From NCBI GenBank assembly GCA_918807975.1, contig OU964921.1, positions 19,680,498-19,744,497 on the forward strand: DNA of 64,000 bases. Direction: 5' to 3'. Position numbers and translations under genes: made by a program. This document shows, piece after piece, positions 36,026 to 49,200 of the stretch. Numbering within the stretch: position 1 is the stretch's first letter; each line of letters begins with the position of its first letter. The notes below the pieces were generated by a model, which made no database searches, was not told the DNA's origin, and was given only the letters and a program-made list of their open reading frames with translations. The stretch is from Aplidium turbinatum. Taxonomy: Eukaryota; Chordata; Ascidiacea; Aplousobranchia; Polyclinidae.

Positions 36026-39000
36026 AAAAAATATTTTTCACTGTATGAAATGTCTTAGAAAAATTTTTTTGAAAAGACAATTTTTTTTCAATAATGTTCA
36101 CTTTTAGTACGTAAATAAACTTTCTTAGACAATTTTTAATGACGTTAGTTCCAAACTAAAAGAATTAGATAGTTTGCCAAAAAAAATTTATTTTTTACTG
36201 TATGAAATGTCTTGGAAAAAGTTTTTTGAAAAGACAAGTTTTTTTCAATGATGTTCACTTTTAGTACGTAACAAAACTTTCTTAGACAATTTTTAATGAC
36301 GTTAGTTTCAACCTAAAAGAATTAGATTGTTTCGCAAAAAAAAATTATTTTTCACTGTATGAAATGTTTTAGAAAATTTTTGAAAAATTTTTTTGAAAAA
36401 ACAATTTTTTTTCAATAATGTTCACTATTGGTACGTAAAAAAACTTTCTTAGACAATTTTTAATGACATTAGTTCCAAACTAGAAGAATTAGATAGTTTC
36501 GCAAAAAAAAATTATTTTTCACTGTATGAAATGTCTTAGAAAAGTTTTTGAAAAATTTTTTTGAAAACACAAATTTTTTTCGATAATGTTCACTTTTAGT
36601 ACGTAAAAAAACTTTCTTAGACAATTTTTAATGACGTTAGTTCCAAACAAAAAGAATTAGATAGTTTCGCAAAAAAAATTATTTTTCACTGTATGAAATG
36701 TCTTGGAAAAATTTTTTTAAAAATTCAATTTTTTTTCAATAATGTTCACTTTTAGTACGTAAATAAACTTTCTTAGACAATTTTTAATGACGTTAGTTCC
36801 AAACTAAAAAAATTAGATAGTTTCGCAAAAAAAAAATTATTTTTCACTGTATGAAATGTCTTGGAAAAAGTTTTTTGAAAAGACAATTTTTTTTCAATAA
36901 TGTTCACTTTTAGTACGTAACAAAACTTCCTTAGACAATTTTTAATGACGTTAGTTCCAAACTAAAAGAATTAGATAGTTTCGCAAAAAAAAATTATTTT
37001 TCACTGTATGAAATGTCTTAGAAAAGTTTTTGAAAAATTTTTTTGAAAAGACAATTTTTTTTCAATAATGTTCACTTTTAGTACGTAAAAAAACTTTCTT
37101 AGACAATTTTTAATGACGTTAGTTCCAAACTAAAAGAATTAGATAGTTTCGCAAAAAAAAATTATTTTTCACTGTATGAAATGTCTTGGAAATAGTTTTT
37201 TGAAAAGACAAGTTTTTTTCAATGATGTTCACTTTTAGTACGTAACAAAACTTTCTTAGACAATTTTTAATGACGTTAGTTCCAAACTAAAAGAATTAGA
37301 TAGTTTCGCAAAAAAAAATTATTTTTCACGGTATGAAATGTCTTGAAAAAAGTTTTTTGAAAAGACAAGTTTTTTTCAATGATGTTCACTTTTAGTACGT
37401 AAACAAACTTTCTTAGACAATTTTTAATGACGTTAGTTCCAAACTAAAAGAATTAGATAGTTTCGCAAAAAAAAATTATTTTTCACTGTATGAAATGTCT
37501 TAGAAAAATTTCTGAAAAATTTCTTTGAAAAGACAATTTTTTTTCAATAATGTTCACTTTTAGTACGTAAATAAACTTTCTTAGACAATTTTTAATGACG
37601 TTAGTTCCAAACTAAAAGAATTAGATAGTTTCGCAAAAAAAAATTATTTTTCACTGTATGAAATGTCTTAGAAAAATTTCTGAAAAATTTCTTTGAAAAG
37701 ACAATTTTTTTTCAATAATGTTCACTTTTAGTACGTAAATAAACTTTCTTAGACAATTTTTAATGATGTTAGTTCCAAACTAAAAGAATTAGATAGTTTC
37801 GCAAAAAAAAATTATTTTTCACTGTATGAAATGTCTTAGAAAAATTTTTTTGAAAAGACAATTTTTTTTCAATAATGTTCACTTTTAGTACGTAAATAAA
37901 CTTTCTTAGACAATTTTTAATGACGTTAGTTCCAAACTAAAAGAATTAGATAGTTTGCCAAAAAAAATTTATTTTTTACTGTATGAAATGTCTTAGAAAA
38001 ATTTTTGAAAAATTTTTTTGAAAAGACAATTTTTTTTCAATAATGTTCACTTTTAGTTCGTAAATAAACTTTCTTAGACAATTTTTAATGACGTTAGTTC
38101 CAAACTAAAAGAATTAGATAGTTTCGCAGAAAAAAATTATTTTTTAATGCATGAAATGTCTTGGAAAAGTTTTTGAAAAACTTTTGAAAAAGACAATTTT
38201 TTTCAATAATGTTCACTTTAGTACGTAAAAAAACTTTCTTAGACAATTTTTAATGACGTTAGTTTCAAACTAAAAGAATTAGATTGTTTCGCAAAAAAAA
38301 ATTATTTTTCACTGTATGAAATGTTTTAGAAATTTTTTGAAAAATTTTTTTGAAAAGACAATTTTTTTTCAATAATGTTCACTATTGGTTCGTAAAAAAA
38401 CTTTCTTAGACAATTTTTAATGACATTAGTTCCAAACTAAAAGAATTAGATAGTTTCGCAAAAAAAAATTATTTTTCACTGTATGAAATGTCTTAGAAAA
38501 GTTTTTGAAAAATTTTTTTGAAAACACAAATTTTTTTCGATAATGTTCACTTTTAGTACGTAAAAAAACTTTCTTAGACAATTTTTAATGACGTTAGTTC
38601 CAAACAAAAAGAATTAGATAGTTTCGCAAAAAAAATTATTTTTCACTGTATGAAATGTCTTGGAAAAATTTTTTTAAAAATTCAATTTTTTTTCAATAAT
38701 GTTCACTTTTAGTACGTAAATAAACTTTCTTAGACAATTTTTAATGACGTTAGTTCCAAACTAAAAAAATTAGATAGTTTCGCAAAAAAAAAATTATTTT
38801 TCACTGTATGAAATGTCTTGGAAAAAGTTTTTTGAAAAGACAATTTTTTTTCAATAATGTTCACTTTTAGTACGTAACAAAACTTCCTTAGACAATTTTT
38901 AATGACGTTAGTTCCAAACTAAAAGAATTAGATAGTTTCGCAAAAAAAATTATTTTTCACTGTATGAAATGTCTTAGAAAAGTTTTTGAAAAATTTTTTT

Positions 39001-39906
39001 GAAAAGACAATTTTTTTTCAATGATGTTCACTTTTTGTTCGTAAAAAAACTTTCTTAGACAATTTTTAATGACGTTAGTTCCAAACTAAAAGAATTAGAT
39101 AGTTTCGCAAAAAAAAATTATTTTTCACTGTATGAAATGTCTTGGAAATAGTTTTTTGAAAAGACAAGTTTTTTTCAATGATGTTCACTTTTAGTACGTA
39201 ACAAAACTTTCTTAGACAATTTTTAATGACGTTAGTTCCAAACTAAAAGAATTAGATAGTTTCGCAAAAAAAAATTATTTTTCACTGTATGAAATGTCTT
39301 AGAAAAGTTTTTGAAAAATTTTTTTGAAAAGGCAATTTTTTTTTAATAATGTTCACTTTTAGTACGTAAAAAAACTTTCTTAGACAATTTTTAATGACGT
39401 TAGTTCCAAACTAAAAGAATTAGATAGTTTCGCAAAAAAAAATTATTTTGCACAATATGAAATGTCTTGGAAAAATTTTTTTGAAAAGACAAGTTTTTTT
39501 CAATAATGTTCACTTTTAGTACGTAACAAAACTTCCTTAGATGATTTTTAATGACGTTAGTTCCAAACTAAAAGAATTAGATAGTTTCGCAAAAAAAAAT
39601 TATTTTTCACTGTATGAAATGTCTTAAGAAAAAATTTTGAAAAATTTGTTTGAAAACACAATTTTTTTTCGATAATGTTCACTTTTAGTACGTAAAAAAA
39701 CTTTATTAGACAATTTTTAATGACGTTAGTTCCAAACAAAAAGAATTAGATAGTTTCGCAAGAAAAAATTATTTTTCACTGTATGAAATGTCTTGGAAAA
39801 ATTTTTTTAAAAAGACATTTTTTTTTTCAATAATGTTCACTTTTAGTACGTAAAAAAACTTTCTTAGACAATTTTTAATGACGTTAGTTCCAAACTAAAA
39901 GAATTG
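34354..39906 (+). repeat. Type III higher-order repeat (about 34 monomers, 5553 bp)
   Basis: Order p q r s t u v w x y, then an a/b-like monomer, a c/k hybrid (36170-36250: TTTGCC front, GGAAAAAGTTTTTTG rear), an l/e hybrid (TTTCAACC front, ATGTTTTAGAAAATT rear), f g h i j k a a b c d e f g h i j, one k/l-like monomer, m n o. Relative to the previous unit it lacks z through d of the first pass; the hybrids are the deletion joins. Confidence 0.75.
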
Positions 39907-41578
39907 GATAGTTTCACAAAAAAAATTATTTTTCACTGTATGAAATGTCTTAGAAAAGCTTTTGAAAAATTTTTTTGAAAACACAATTTTTTTTCAATAA
40001 TGTTCACTTTTAGTACGTAAATAAACTTTCTTTGGCAATTTTTAATGACGTTAGTTCCAAACTAAAAGAATTAGATAGTTTTCCAAAAAAAAAAAGTTTT
40101 TCACTGTATGAAATGGTTTTGAAAAATTTTTTTAAAAAGACAATTTTTTTTCAATAATGTTCACTTTTAGTACGTAACAAAACTTTCTTAGACAATTTTT
40201 AATGACGTTCGTTCCAAACTAAAAGAATTAGATAGTTTCGCAAAAAAAAATTATTTTTTACTGTATGAAATGTTTATGAAAAATTTTTGAAAAATTTTTT
40301 TGAAAAGACAATTTTTTTTCAATAATGTTCACTTTTAGTACGTAAATAAACTTTCTTAGACAATTTTTAATGACGTTAGTTCCAAACTAAAAGAATTAGA
40401 TAGTTTCGCAAAAAAAAATTATTTTTCACCGTATGAAATGTCTTAGAAAAACTTCTGAAAAATTTCTTTGAAAAGACAATTTTTTTTCAATAATGTTCAC
40501 TTTTAGTACGTAAATAAACTTTCTTAGACAATTTTTAATGACGTTGGTTCCAAACTAAAAGAATTAGATAGTTTCGCAAAAAAAAATTATTTTTCACTCT
40601 ATGAAATGTCTTAGAAAAATTTCTGAAAAATTTCTTTGAAAAGACAATTTTTTTTCAATAATGTTCACTTTTAGTACGTAAATAAACTTTCTTAGACAAT
40701 TTTTAATGACGTTAGTTCCAAACTAAAAGAATAAGATAGATTCGCAAAAAAAAATTATTTTTCACTGTATGAAATGTCTTAGAAAAATTTCTGAAAAGTT
40801 TCTTTGAAAAGACAATTTTTTTTCAATAATGTTCACTTTTAGTACGTAAATAAACTTTCTTAGACAATTTTTAATGATGTTAGTTCCAAACTAAAAGAAT
40901 TAGATAGTTTCGCAAAAAAAAATTATTTTTCACTGTATGAAATGTCTTAGAAAAATTTCTGAAAAATTTCTTTGAAAAGACAATTTTTTTTCAATATTGT
41001 TCACTTTTAGTACGTAAAAGAACTTTCTTAGACAATTTTTAATGACGTTAGTTCCAAACTAAAGGAATTAGATAGTTTCGCAAAAAAAATTTATTTTTCA
41101 CTGTATGAAATGTCTTAGAAAAACTTTTGAAAAATTTTTTTGAAAACACAATTTTTTTTCGATAATGTTCACTTTTAGTACGTAAAAAAACTTTCTTAGA
41201 CAATTTTTAATGACGTTAGTTCCAAACTAAAAGAATTAGATAGTTTTGCAAAAAAAAAAAGTTTTTCACTGTATGAAATGTTTTTAAAAAATTTTTTTGA
41301 AAAGACAATTTTTTTTCAATAATGTTCACTTTTAGTACGTTACAAAACTTCGTTAGACAATTTTTAATGACGTTAGTTCCAAACTAAAAGAATTAGATAG
41401 TTTCGCAAAAAAAAATTATTTTTCACTGTATGAAATGTCCTTGAAAAATTTTTGAAAAATTTTTTTGAAAAGACAATTTTTTTTCAATAATGTTCACTTT
41501 TAGTACGTAAATAAACTTTCTTAGACAATTTTTAATGACGTTAGTTCCAAACTAAAAGAATTAGATAGTTTCGCAAAA
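36303..41578 (+). repeat. Segmental satellite duplication, copy 2
   Basis: Near-identical to 30750-36025. The differences I noticed are one inserted T (CTTAAGAAAA near 39624, against CTAAGAAAA near 34072) and TTTCTTAGAC near 41025 against TTTCTAAGAC near 35473. The 277 bp between the copies (36026-36302) consists of the two join monomers. Confidence 0.85.
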
Positions 41579-44500
41579 AAAAATTATTTTTCACTGTATG
41601 AAATGTCTTAGAAAAATTTCTGAAAAATTTCTTTGATAAGACAATTTTTTTTCAATAATGTTCACTTTTAGTACGTAAAAAAACTTTCTTAGACAATTTT
41701 TAATGACGTTAGTTCCAAACTAAAAGAATTAGATAGTTTTCCAAAAAAAAAAAGTTTTTCACTGTATGAAATGGTTTTGAAAAATTTTTTTAAAAAGACA
41801 ATTTTTTTTCAATAATGTTCACTTTTAGTACGTAACAAAACTTTCTTAGACAATTTTTAATGACGTTCGTTCCAAACTAAAAGAATTAGATAGTTTCGCA
41901 AAAAAAAATTATTTTTTACTGTATGAAATGTTTTTGAAAAATTTTTGAAAAATTTTTTTGAAAAGACAATTTTTTTTCAATAATGTTCACTTTTAGTACG
42001 TAAATAAACTTTCTTAGACAATTTTTAATGACGTTAGTTCCAAACTAAAAGAATTAGATAGTTTCGCAAAAAAAAATTATTTTTCACTGTATGAAATGTC
42101 TTAGAAAAACTTCTGAAAAATTTCTTTGAAAAGACAATTTTTTTTCAATAATGTTCACTTTTGGTACGTAAATAAACTTTCTTAGACAATTTTTAATGAC
42201 GTTAGTTCCAAACTAAAAGAATTAGATAGTTTCGCAAAAAAAAATTATTTTTCACTCTATGAAATGTCTTAGAAAAATTTCTGAAAAATTTCTTTGAAAA
42301 GACAATTTTTTTTCAATAATGTTCACTTTTAGTACGTAAATAAACTTTCTTAGACAATTTTTAATGACGTTAGTTCCAAACTAAAAGAATTAGATAGTTT
42401 CGCAAAAAAAAAATATTTTTCACTGTATGAAATGTCTTAGAAAAATTTCTGAAAAATTTTTTTGAAAAGACAATTTTTTTTCAATAATGTTCACTTTTAG
42501 TACGTAAATAAACTTTCTTAGACAATTTTTAATGATGTTAGTTCCAAACTAAAAGAATTAGATAGTTTCGCAAAAAAAAATTATTTTTCACTGTATGAAA
42601 TGTCTTAGAAAAATTTTTTTGAAAAGACAATTTTTTTTCAATAATGTTCACTTTTAGTACGTAAATAAACTTTCTTAGACAATTTTTAATGACGTTAGTT
42701 CCAAACTAAAAGAATTAGATAGTTTCGCAAAAAAAAATTATTTTTCACTGTATGAAATGTCTTAGAAAAGTTTTTGAAAAATTTTTTTGAAAACACAAAT
42801 TTTTTTCGATAATGTTCACTTTTAGTACGTAAAAAAACTTTCTTAGACAATTTTTAATGACGTTAGTTCCAAACAAAAAGAATTAGATAGTTTCGCAAAA
42901 AAAATTATTTTTCACTGTATGAAGTGTCTTGGAAAAATTTTTTTAAAAATTCAATTTTTTTTCAATAATGTTCACTTTTAGTACGTAAATAAACTTTCTT
43001 AGACAATTTTTAATGACGTTAGTTCCAAACTAAAAAAATTAGATAGTTTCGCAAAAAAAAAATTATTTTTCACTGTATGAAATGTCTTGGAAAAAGTTTT
43101 TTGAAAAGACAATTTTTTTTCAATAATGTTCACTTTTAGTACGTAACAAAACTTCCTTAGACAATTTTTAATGACGTTAGTTCCAAACTAAAAGAATTAG
43201 ATAGTTTCGCAAAAAAAAATTATTTTTCACTCTATGAAATGTCTTAGAAAAGTTTTTGAAAAATTTTTTTGAAAAGACAATTTTTTTTCAATAATGTTCA
43301 CTTTTAGTACGTAAAAAAACTTTCTTAGACAATTTTTAATGACGTTAGTTCCAAACTAAAAGAATTAGATAGTTTCGCAAAAAAAAATTATTTTTCACTG
43401 TATGAAATGTCTTGGAAATAGTTTTTTGAAAAGACAAGTTTTTTTCAATGATGTTCACTTTTAGTACGTAACAAAACTTTCTTAGACAATTTTTAATGAC
43501 GTTAGTTCCAAACTAAAAGAATTAGATAGTTTCGCAAAAAAAAATTATTTTTCACGGTATGAAATGTCTTGGAAAAAGTTTTTTGAAAAGACAAGTTTTT
43601 TTCAATGATGTTCACTTTTAGTACGTAACAAAACTTTCTTAGACAATTTTCAATGACGTTAGTTCCAAACTAAAAGAATTAGATAGTTTCCCAAAAAAAA
43701 ATTATTTTTTACTGTATGAAATGTCTTAGAAAAATTTTTGAAAAATTTTTTTGAAAAGACAATTTTTTTTCGATAATGTTCACTTTTAGTTCGTAAATAA
43801 ACTTTCTTAGACAATTTTTAATGACGTTAGTTCCAAACTAAAAGAATTAGAGAGTTTTGCAAAAAAAATTATTTTTTACTGCATGAAATGTCTTGAAAAA
43901 GTTTTTGAGAAACTTTTGAAAAAGACAATTTTTTTTCAATAATGTTCACTATTGGTACGTAAAAAAACTTTCTTAGACAATTTTTAATGACATTAGTTCC
44001 AAACTAAAAGAATTAGATTGTTTCGCAAAAAAAAATTATTTTTCACTGTATGAAATGTCTTAGAAAAGTTTTTGAAAAATTTTTTGAAAAGGCAATTTTT
44101 TTTTAATAATGTTCACTTTTAGTACGTAACAAAACTTTCTTAGACAATTTTTAATGACGTTAGTTCCAAACTAAAAGAATTAGATAGTTTCGCAAAAAAA
44201 AATTATTTTGCACAGTATGAAATGTCTTGGAAAAATTTTTTTGAAAAGACAATTTTTTTTCAATAATGTTCACTTTTAGTACGTAACAAAACTTCCTTAG
44301 ATGATTTTTAATGACGTTAGTTCCAAACTAAAAGAATTAGATAGTTTCGCAAAAAAAAATTATTTTTCACTGTATTTCACTTTTAGTACGTAAAAAAACT
44401 TTCTTAGACAATTTTTAATGACGTTAGTTCCAAACTAAAAGAATTAGATAGTTTCGCAGAAAAAAATTATTTTTTAATGCATGAAATGTCTTGGAAAAGT

Positions 44501-46236
44501 TTTTGAAAAACTTTTGAAAAAGACAATTTTTTTCAATAATGTTCACTTTAGTACGTAAAAAAACTTTCTTAGACAATTTTTAATGACGTTAGTTTCAAAC
44601 TAAAAGAATTAGATTGTTTCGCAAAAAAAAATTATTTTTCACTGTATGAAATGTTTTAGAAATTTTTTGAAAAATTTTTTTGAAAAGACAATTTTTTTTC
44701 AATAATGTTCACTATTGGTTCGTAAAAAAACTTTCTTAGACAATTTTTAATGACATTAGTTCCAAACTAAAAGAATTAGATAGTTTCGCAAAAAAAAATT
44801 ATTTTTCACTGTATGAAATGTCTTAGAAAAGTTTTTGAAAAATTTTTTTGAAAACACAAATTTTTTTCGATAATGTTCACTTTTAGTACGTAAAAAAACT
44901 TTCTTAGACAATTTTTAATGACGTTAGTTCCAAACAAAAAGAATTAGATAGTTTCGCAAAAAAAATTATTTTTCACTGTATGAAATGTCTTGGAAAAATT
45001 TTTTTAAAAATTCAATTTTTTTTCAATAATGTTCACTTTTAGTACGTAAATAAACTTTCTTAGACAATTTTTAATGACGTTAGTTCCAAACTAAAAAAAT
45101 TAGATAGTTTCGCAAAAAAAAAATTATTTTTCACTGTATGAAATGTCTTGGAAAAAGTTTTTTGAAAAGACAATTTTTTTTCAATAATGTTCACTTTTAG
45201 TACGTAACAAAACTTCCTTAGACAATTTTTAATGACGTTAGTTCCAAACTAAAAGAATTAGATAGTTTCGCAAAAAAAAATTATTTTTCACTGTATGAAA
45301 TGTCTTAGAAAAGTTTTTGAAAAATTTTTTTGAAAAGACAATTTTTTTTCAATAATGTTCACTTTTAGTACGTAAAAAAACTTTCTTAGACAATTTTTAA
45401 TGACGTTAGTTCCAAACTAAAGGAATTAGATAGTTTCGCAAAAAAAAATTATTTTTCACTGTATGAAATGTCTTGGAAATAGTTTTTTGAAAAGACAAGT
45501 TTTTTTCAATGATGTTCACTTTTAGTACGTAACAAAACTTTCTTAGACAATTTTTAATGACGTTAGTTCCAAACTAAAAGAATTAGATAGTTTCGCAAAA
45601 AAAAATTATTTTTCACTGTATGAAATGTCTTAGAAAAGTTTTTGAAAAATTTTTTTGAAAAGGCAATTTTTTTTTAATAATGTTCACTTTTAGTACGTAA
45701 AAAAACTTTCTTAGACAATTTTTAATGACGTTAGTTCCAAACTAAAAGAATTAGATAGTTTCGCAAAAAAAAATTATTTTGCACAATATGAAATGTCTTG
45801 GAAAAATTTATTTGAAAAGACAATTTTTTTTCAATAATGTTCACTTTTAGTACGTAACAAAACTTCCTTAGATGATTTTTAATGACGTTAGTTCCAAACT
45901 AAAAGAATTAGATAGTTTCGCAAAAAAAAATTATTTTTCACTGTAGGAAATGTCTAAGAAAAAATTTTGAAAAATTTGTTTGAAAACACAATTTTTTTTC
46001 TATAATGTTCACTTTTAGTACGTAAAAAAACTTTATTAGACAATTTTTAATGACGTTAGTTCCAAACAAAAAGAATTAGATAGTTTCGCAAGAAAAAATT
46101 ATTTTTCACTGTATGAAATGTCTTGAAAAAATTTTTTTAAAAAGACATTTTTTTTTTCAATAATGTTCACTTTTAGTACGTAAAAAAACTTTCTTAGACA
46201 ATTTTTAATGACGTTAGTTCCAAACTAAAAGAATTG
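39907..46236 (+). repeat. Type III higher-order repeat with c'd'e' module (about 39 monomers, 6330 bp)
   Basis: Order p q r s t u v w x y z q' r' s' a a b, an a/f hybrid (42661-42810), g h i j k, then c' (TTTTCAATGACG, GTTTCCC), d' (TTAGAGAGTTTTGC, TTTGAGAAAC), e' (CTATTGG start, GGCAA end), m, a truncated n (44280-44380), d e f g h i j l m n o. The c'd'e' set is found only in the right third of the window. Confidence 0.72.
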
Positions 46237-49200
46237 GATAGTTTCACAAAAAAAATTATTTTTCACTGTATGAAATGTCTTAGAAAAGCTTTTGAAAAAT
46301 TTTTTTGAAAACACAATTTTTTTTCAATAATGTTCACTTTTAGTACGTAAATAAACTTTCTTTGGCAATTTTTAATGACGTTAGTTCCAAACTAAAAGAA
46401 TTAGATAGTTTTCCAAAAAAAAAAAGTTTTTCACTGTATGAAATGGTTTTGAAAAATTTTTTTAAAAAGACAATTTTTTTTCAATAATGTTCACTTTTAG
46501 TACGTAACAAAACTTTCTTAGACAATTTTTAATGACGTTCGTTCCAAACTAAAAGAATTAGATAGTTTCGCAAAAAAAAATTATTTTTTACTGTATGAAA
46601 TGTTTATGAAAAATTTTTGAAAAATTTTTTTGAAAAGACAATTTTTTTTCAATAATGTTCACTTTTAGTACGTAAATAAACTTTCTTAGACAATTTTTAA
46701 TGACGTTAGTTCCAAACTAAAAGAATTAGATAGTTTCGCAAAAAAAAATTATTTTTCACCGTATGAAATGTCTTAGAAAAACTTCTGAAAAATTTCTTTG
46801 AAAAGACAATTTTTTTTCAATAATGTTCACTTTTAGTACGTAAATAAACTTTCTTAGACAATTTTTAATGACGTTGGTTCCAAACTAAAAGAATTAGATA
46901 GTTTCGCAAAAAAAAATTATTTTTCACTCTATGAAATGTCTTAGAAAAATTTCTGAAAAATTTCTTTGAAAAGACAATTTTTTTTCAATAATGTTCACTT
47001 TTAGTACGTAAATAAACTTTCTTAGACAATTTTTAATGACGTTAGTTCCAAACTAAAAGAATAAGATAGATTCGCAAAAAAAAATTATTTTTCACTGTAT
47101 GAAATGTCTTAGAAAAATTTCTGAAAAGTTTCTTTGAAAAGACAATTTTTTTTCAATAATGTTCACTTTTAGTACGTAAATAAACTTTCTTAGACAATTT
47201 TTAATGATGTTAGTTCCAAACTAAAAGAATTAGATAGTTTCGCAAAAAAAAATTATTTTTCACTGTATGAAGTGTCTTAGAAAAATTTCTGAAAAATTTC
47301 TTTGAAAAGACAATTTTTTTTCAATATTGTTCACTTTTAGTACGTAAAAGAACTTTCTTAGACAATTTTTAATGACGTTAGTTCCAAACTAAAGGAATTA
47401 GATAGTTTCGCAAAAAAAATTTATTTTTCACTGTATGAAATGTCTTAGAAAAACTTTTGAAAAATTTTTTTGAAAACACAATTTTTTTTCGATAATGTTC
47501 ACTTTTAGTACGTAAAAAAACTTTCTTAGACAATTTTTAATGACGTTAGTTCCAAACTAAAAGAATTAGATAGTTTTGCAAAAAAAAAAAGTTTTTCACT
47601 GTATGAAATGTTTTTAAAAAATTTTTTTGAAAAGACAATTTTTTTTCAATAATGTTCACTTTTAGTACGTTACAAAACTTCGTTAGACAATTTTTAATGA
47701 CGTTAGTTCCAAACTAAAAGAATTAGATAGTTTCGCAAAAAAAAATTATTTTTCACTGTATGAAATGTCCTTGAAAAATTTTTGAAAAATTTTTTTGAAA
47801 AGACAATTTTTTTCAATAATGTTCACTTTTAGTACGTAAATAAACTTTCTTAGACAATTTTTAATGACGTTAGTTCCAAACTAAAAGAATTAGATAGTTT
47901 CGCAAAAAAAAATTATTTTTCACTGTATGAAATGTCTTAGAAAAATTTCTGAAAAATTTCTTTGATAAGACAATTTTTTTTCAATAATGTTCACTTTTAG
48001 TACGTAAAAAAACTTTCTTAGACAATTTTTAATGACGTTAGTTCCAAACTAAAAGAATTAGATAGTTTTCCAAAAAAAAAAAGTTTTTCACTGTATGAAA
48101 TGGTTTTGAAAAATTTTTTTAAAAAGACAATTTTTTTTCAATAATGTTCACTTTTAGTACGTAACAAAACTTTCTTAGACAATTTTTAATGACGTTCGTT
48201 CCAAACTAAAAGAATTAGATAGTTTCGCAAAAAAAAATTATTTTTTACTGTATGAAATGTTTTTGAAAAATTTTTGAAAAAGTTTTTTTGAAAAGACAAT
48301 TTTTTTTCAATAATGTTCACTTTTAGTACGTAAATAAACTTTCTTAGACAATTTTTAATGACGTTAGTTCCAAACTAAAAGAATTAGATAGTTTCGCAAA
48401 AAAAAATTATTTTTCACTGTATGAAATGTCTTAGAAAAACTTCTGAAAAATTTCTTTGAAAAGACAATTTTTTTTCAATAATGTTCACTTTTAGTACGTA
48501 AATAAACTTTCTTAGACAATTTTTAATGACGTTAGTTCCAAACTAAAAGAATTAGATAGTTTCGCAAAAAAAAAATATTTTTCACTGTATGAAATGTCTT
48601 AGAAAAATTTCTGAAAAATTTTTTTGAAAAGACAATTTTTTTTCAATAATGTTCACTTTTAGTACGTAAATAAACTTTCTTAGACAATTTTTAATGATGT
48701 TAGTTCCAAACTAAAAGAATTAGATAGTTTCGCAAAAAAAAATTATTTTTCACTGTATGAAATGTCTTAGAAAAATTTTTTTGAAAAGACAATTTTTTTT
48801 CAATAATGTTCACTTTTAGTACGTAAATAAACTTTCTTAGACAATTTTTAATGACGTTAGTTCCAAACTAAAAGAATTAGATAGTTTGCCAAAAAAAATT
48901 TATTTTTTACTGTATGAAATGTCTTAGAAAAATTTTTGAAAAATTTTTTTGAAAAGACAATTTTTTTTCAATAATGTTCACTTTTAGTTCGTAAATAAAC
49001 TTTCTTAGACAATTTTTAATAACGTTAGTTCCAAACTAAAAGAATTAGATAGTTTCGCAGAAAAAAATTATTTTTTAATGCATGAAATGTCTTGGAAAAG
49101 TTTTTGAAAAACTTTTGAAAAAGACAATTTTTTTCAATAATGTTCACTTTAGTACGTAAAAAAACTTTCTTAGACAATTTTTAATGACGTTAGTTCCAAA

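Noticed and set aside
39557-39739. 60-residue minus-strand open frame in the satellite
   Set aside because: Pure satellite sequence; it arises where local variants remove stops and is not kept in most other HOR copies.
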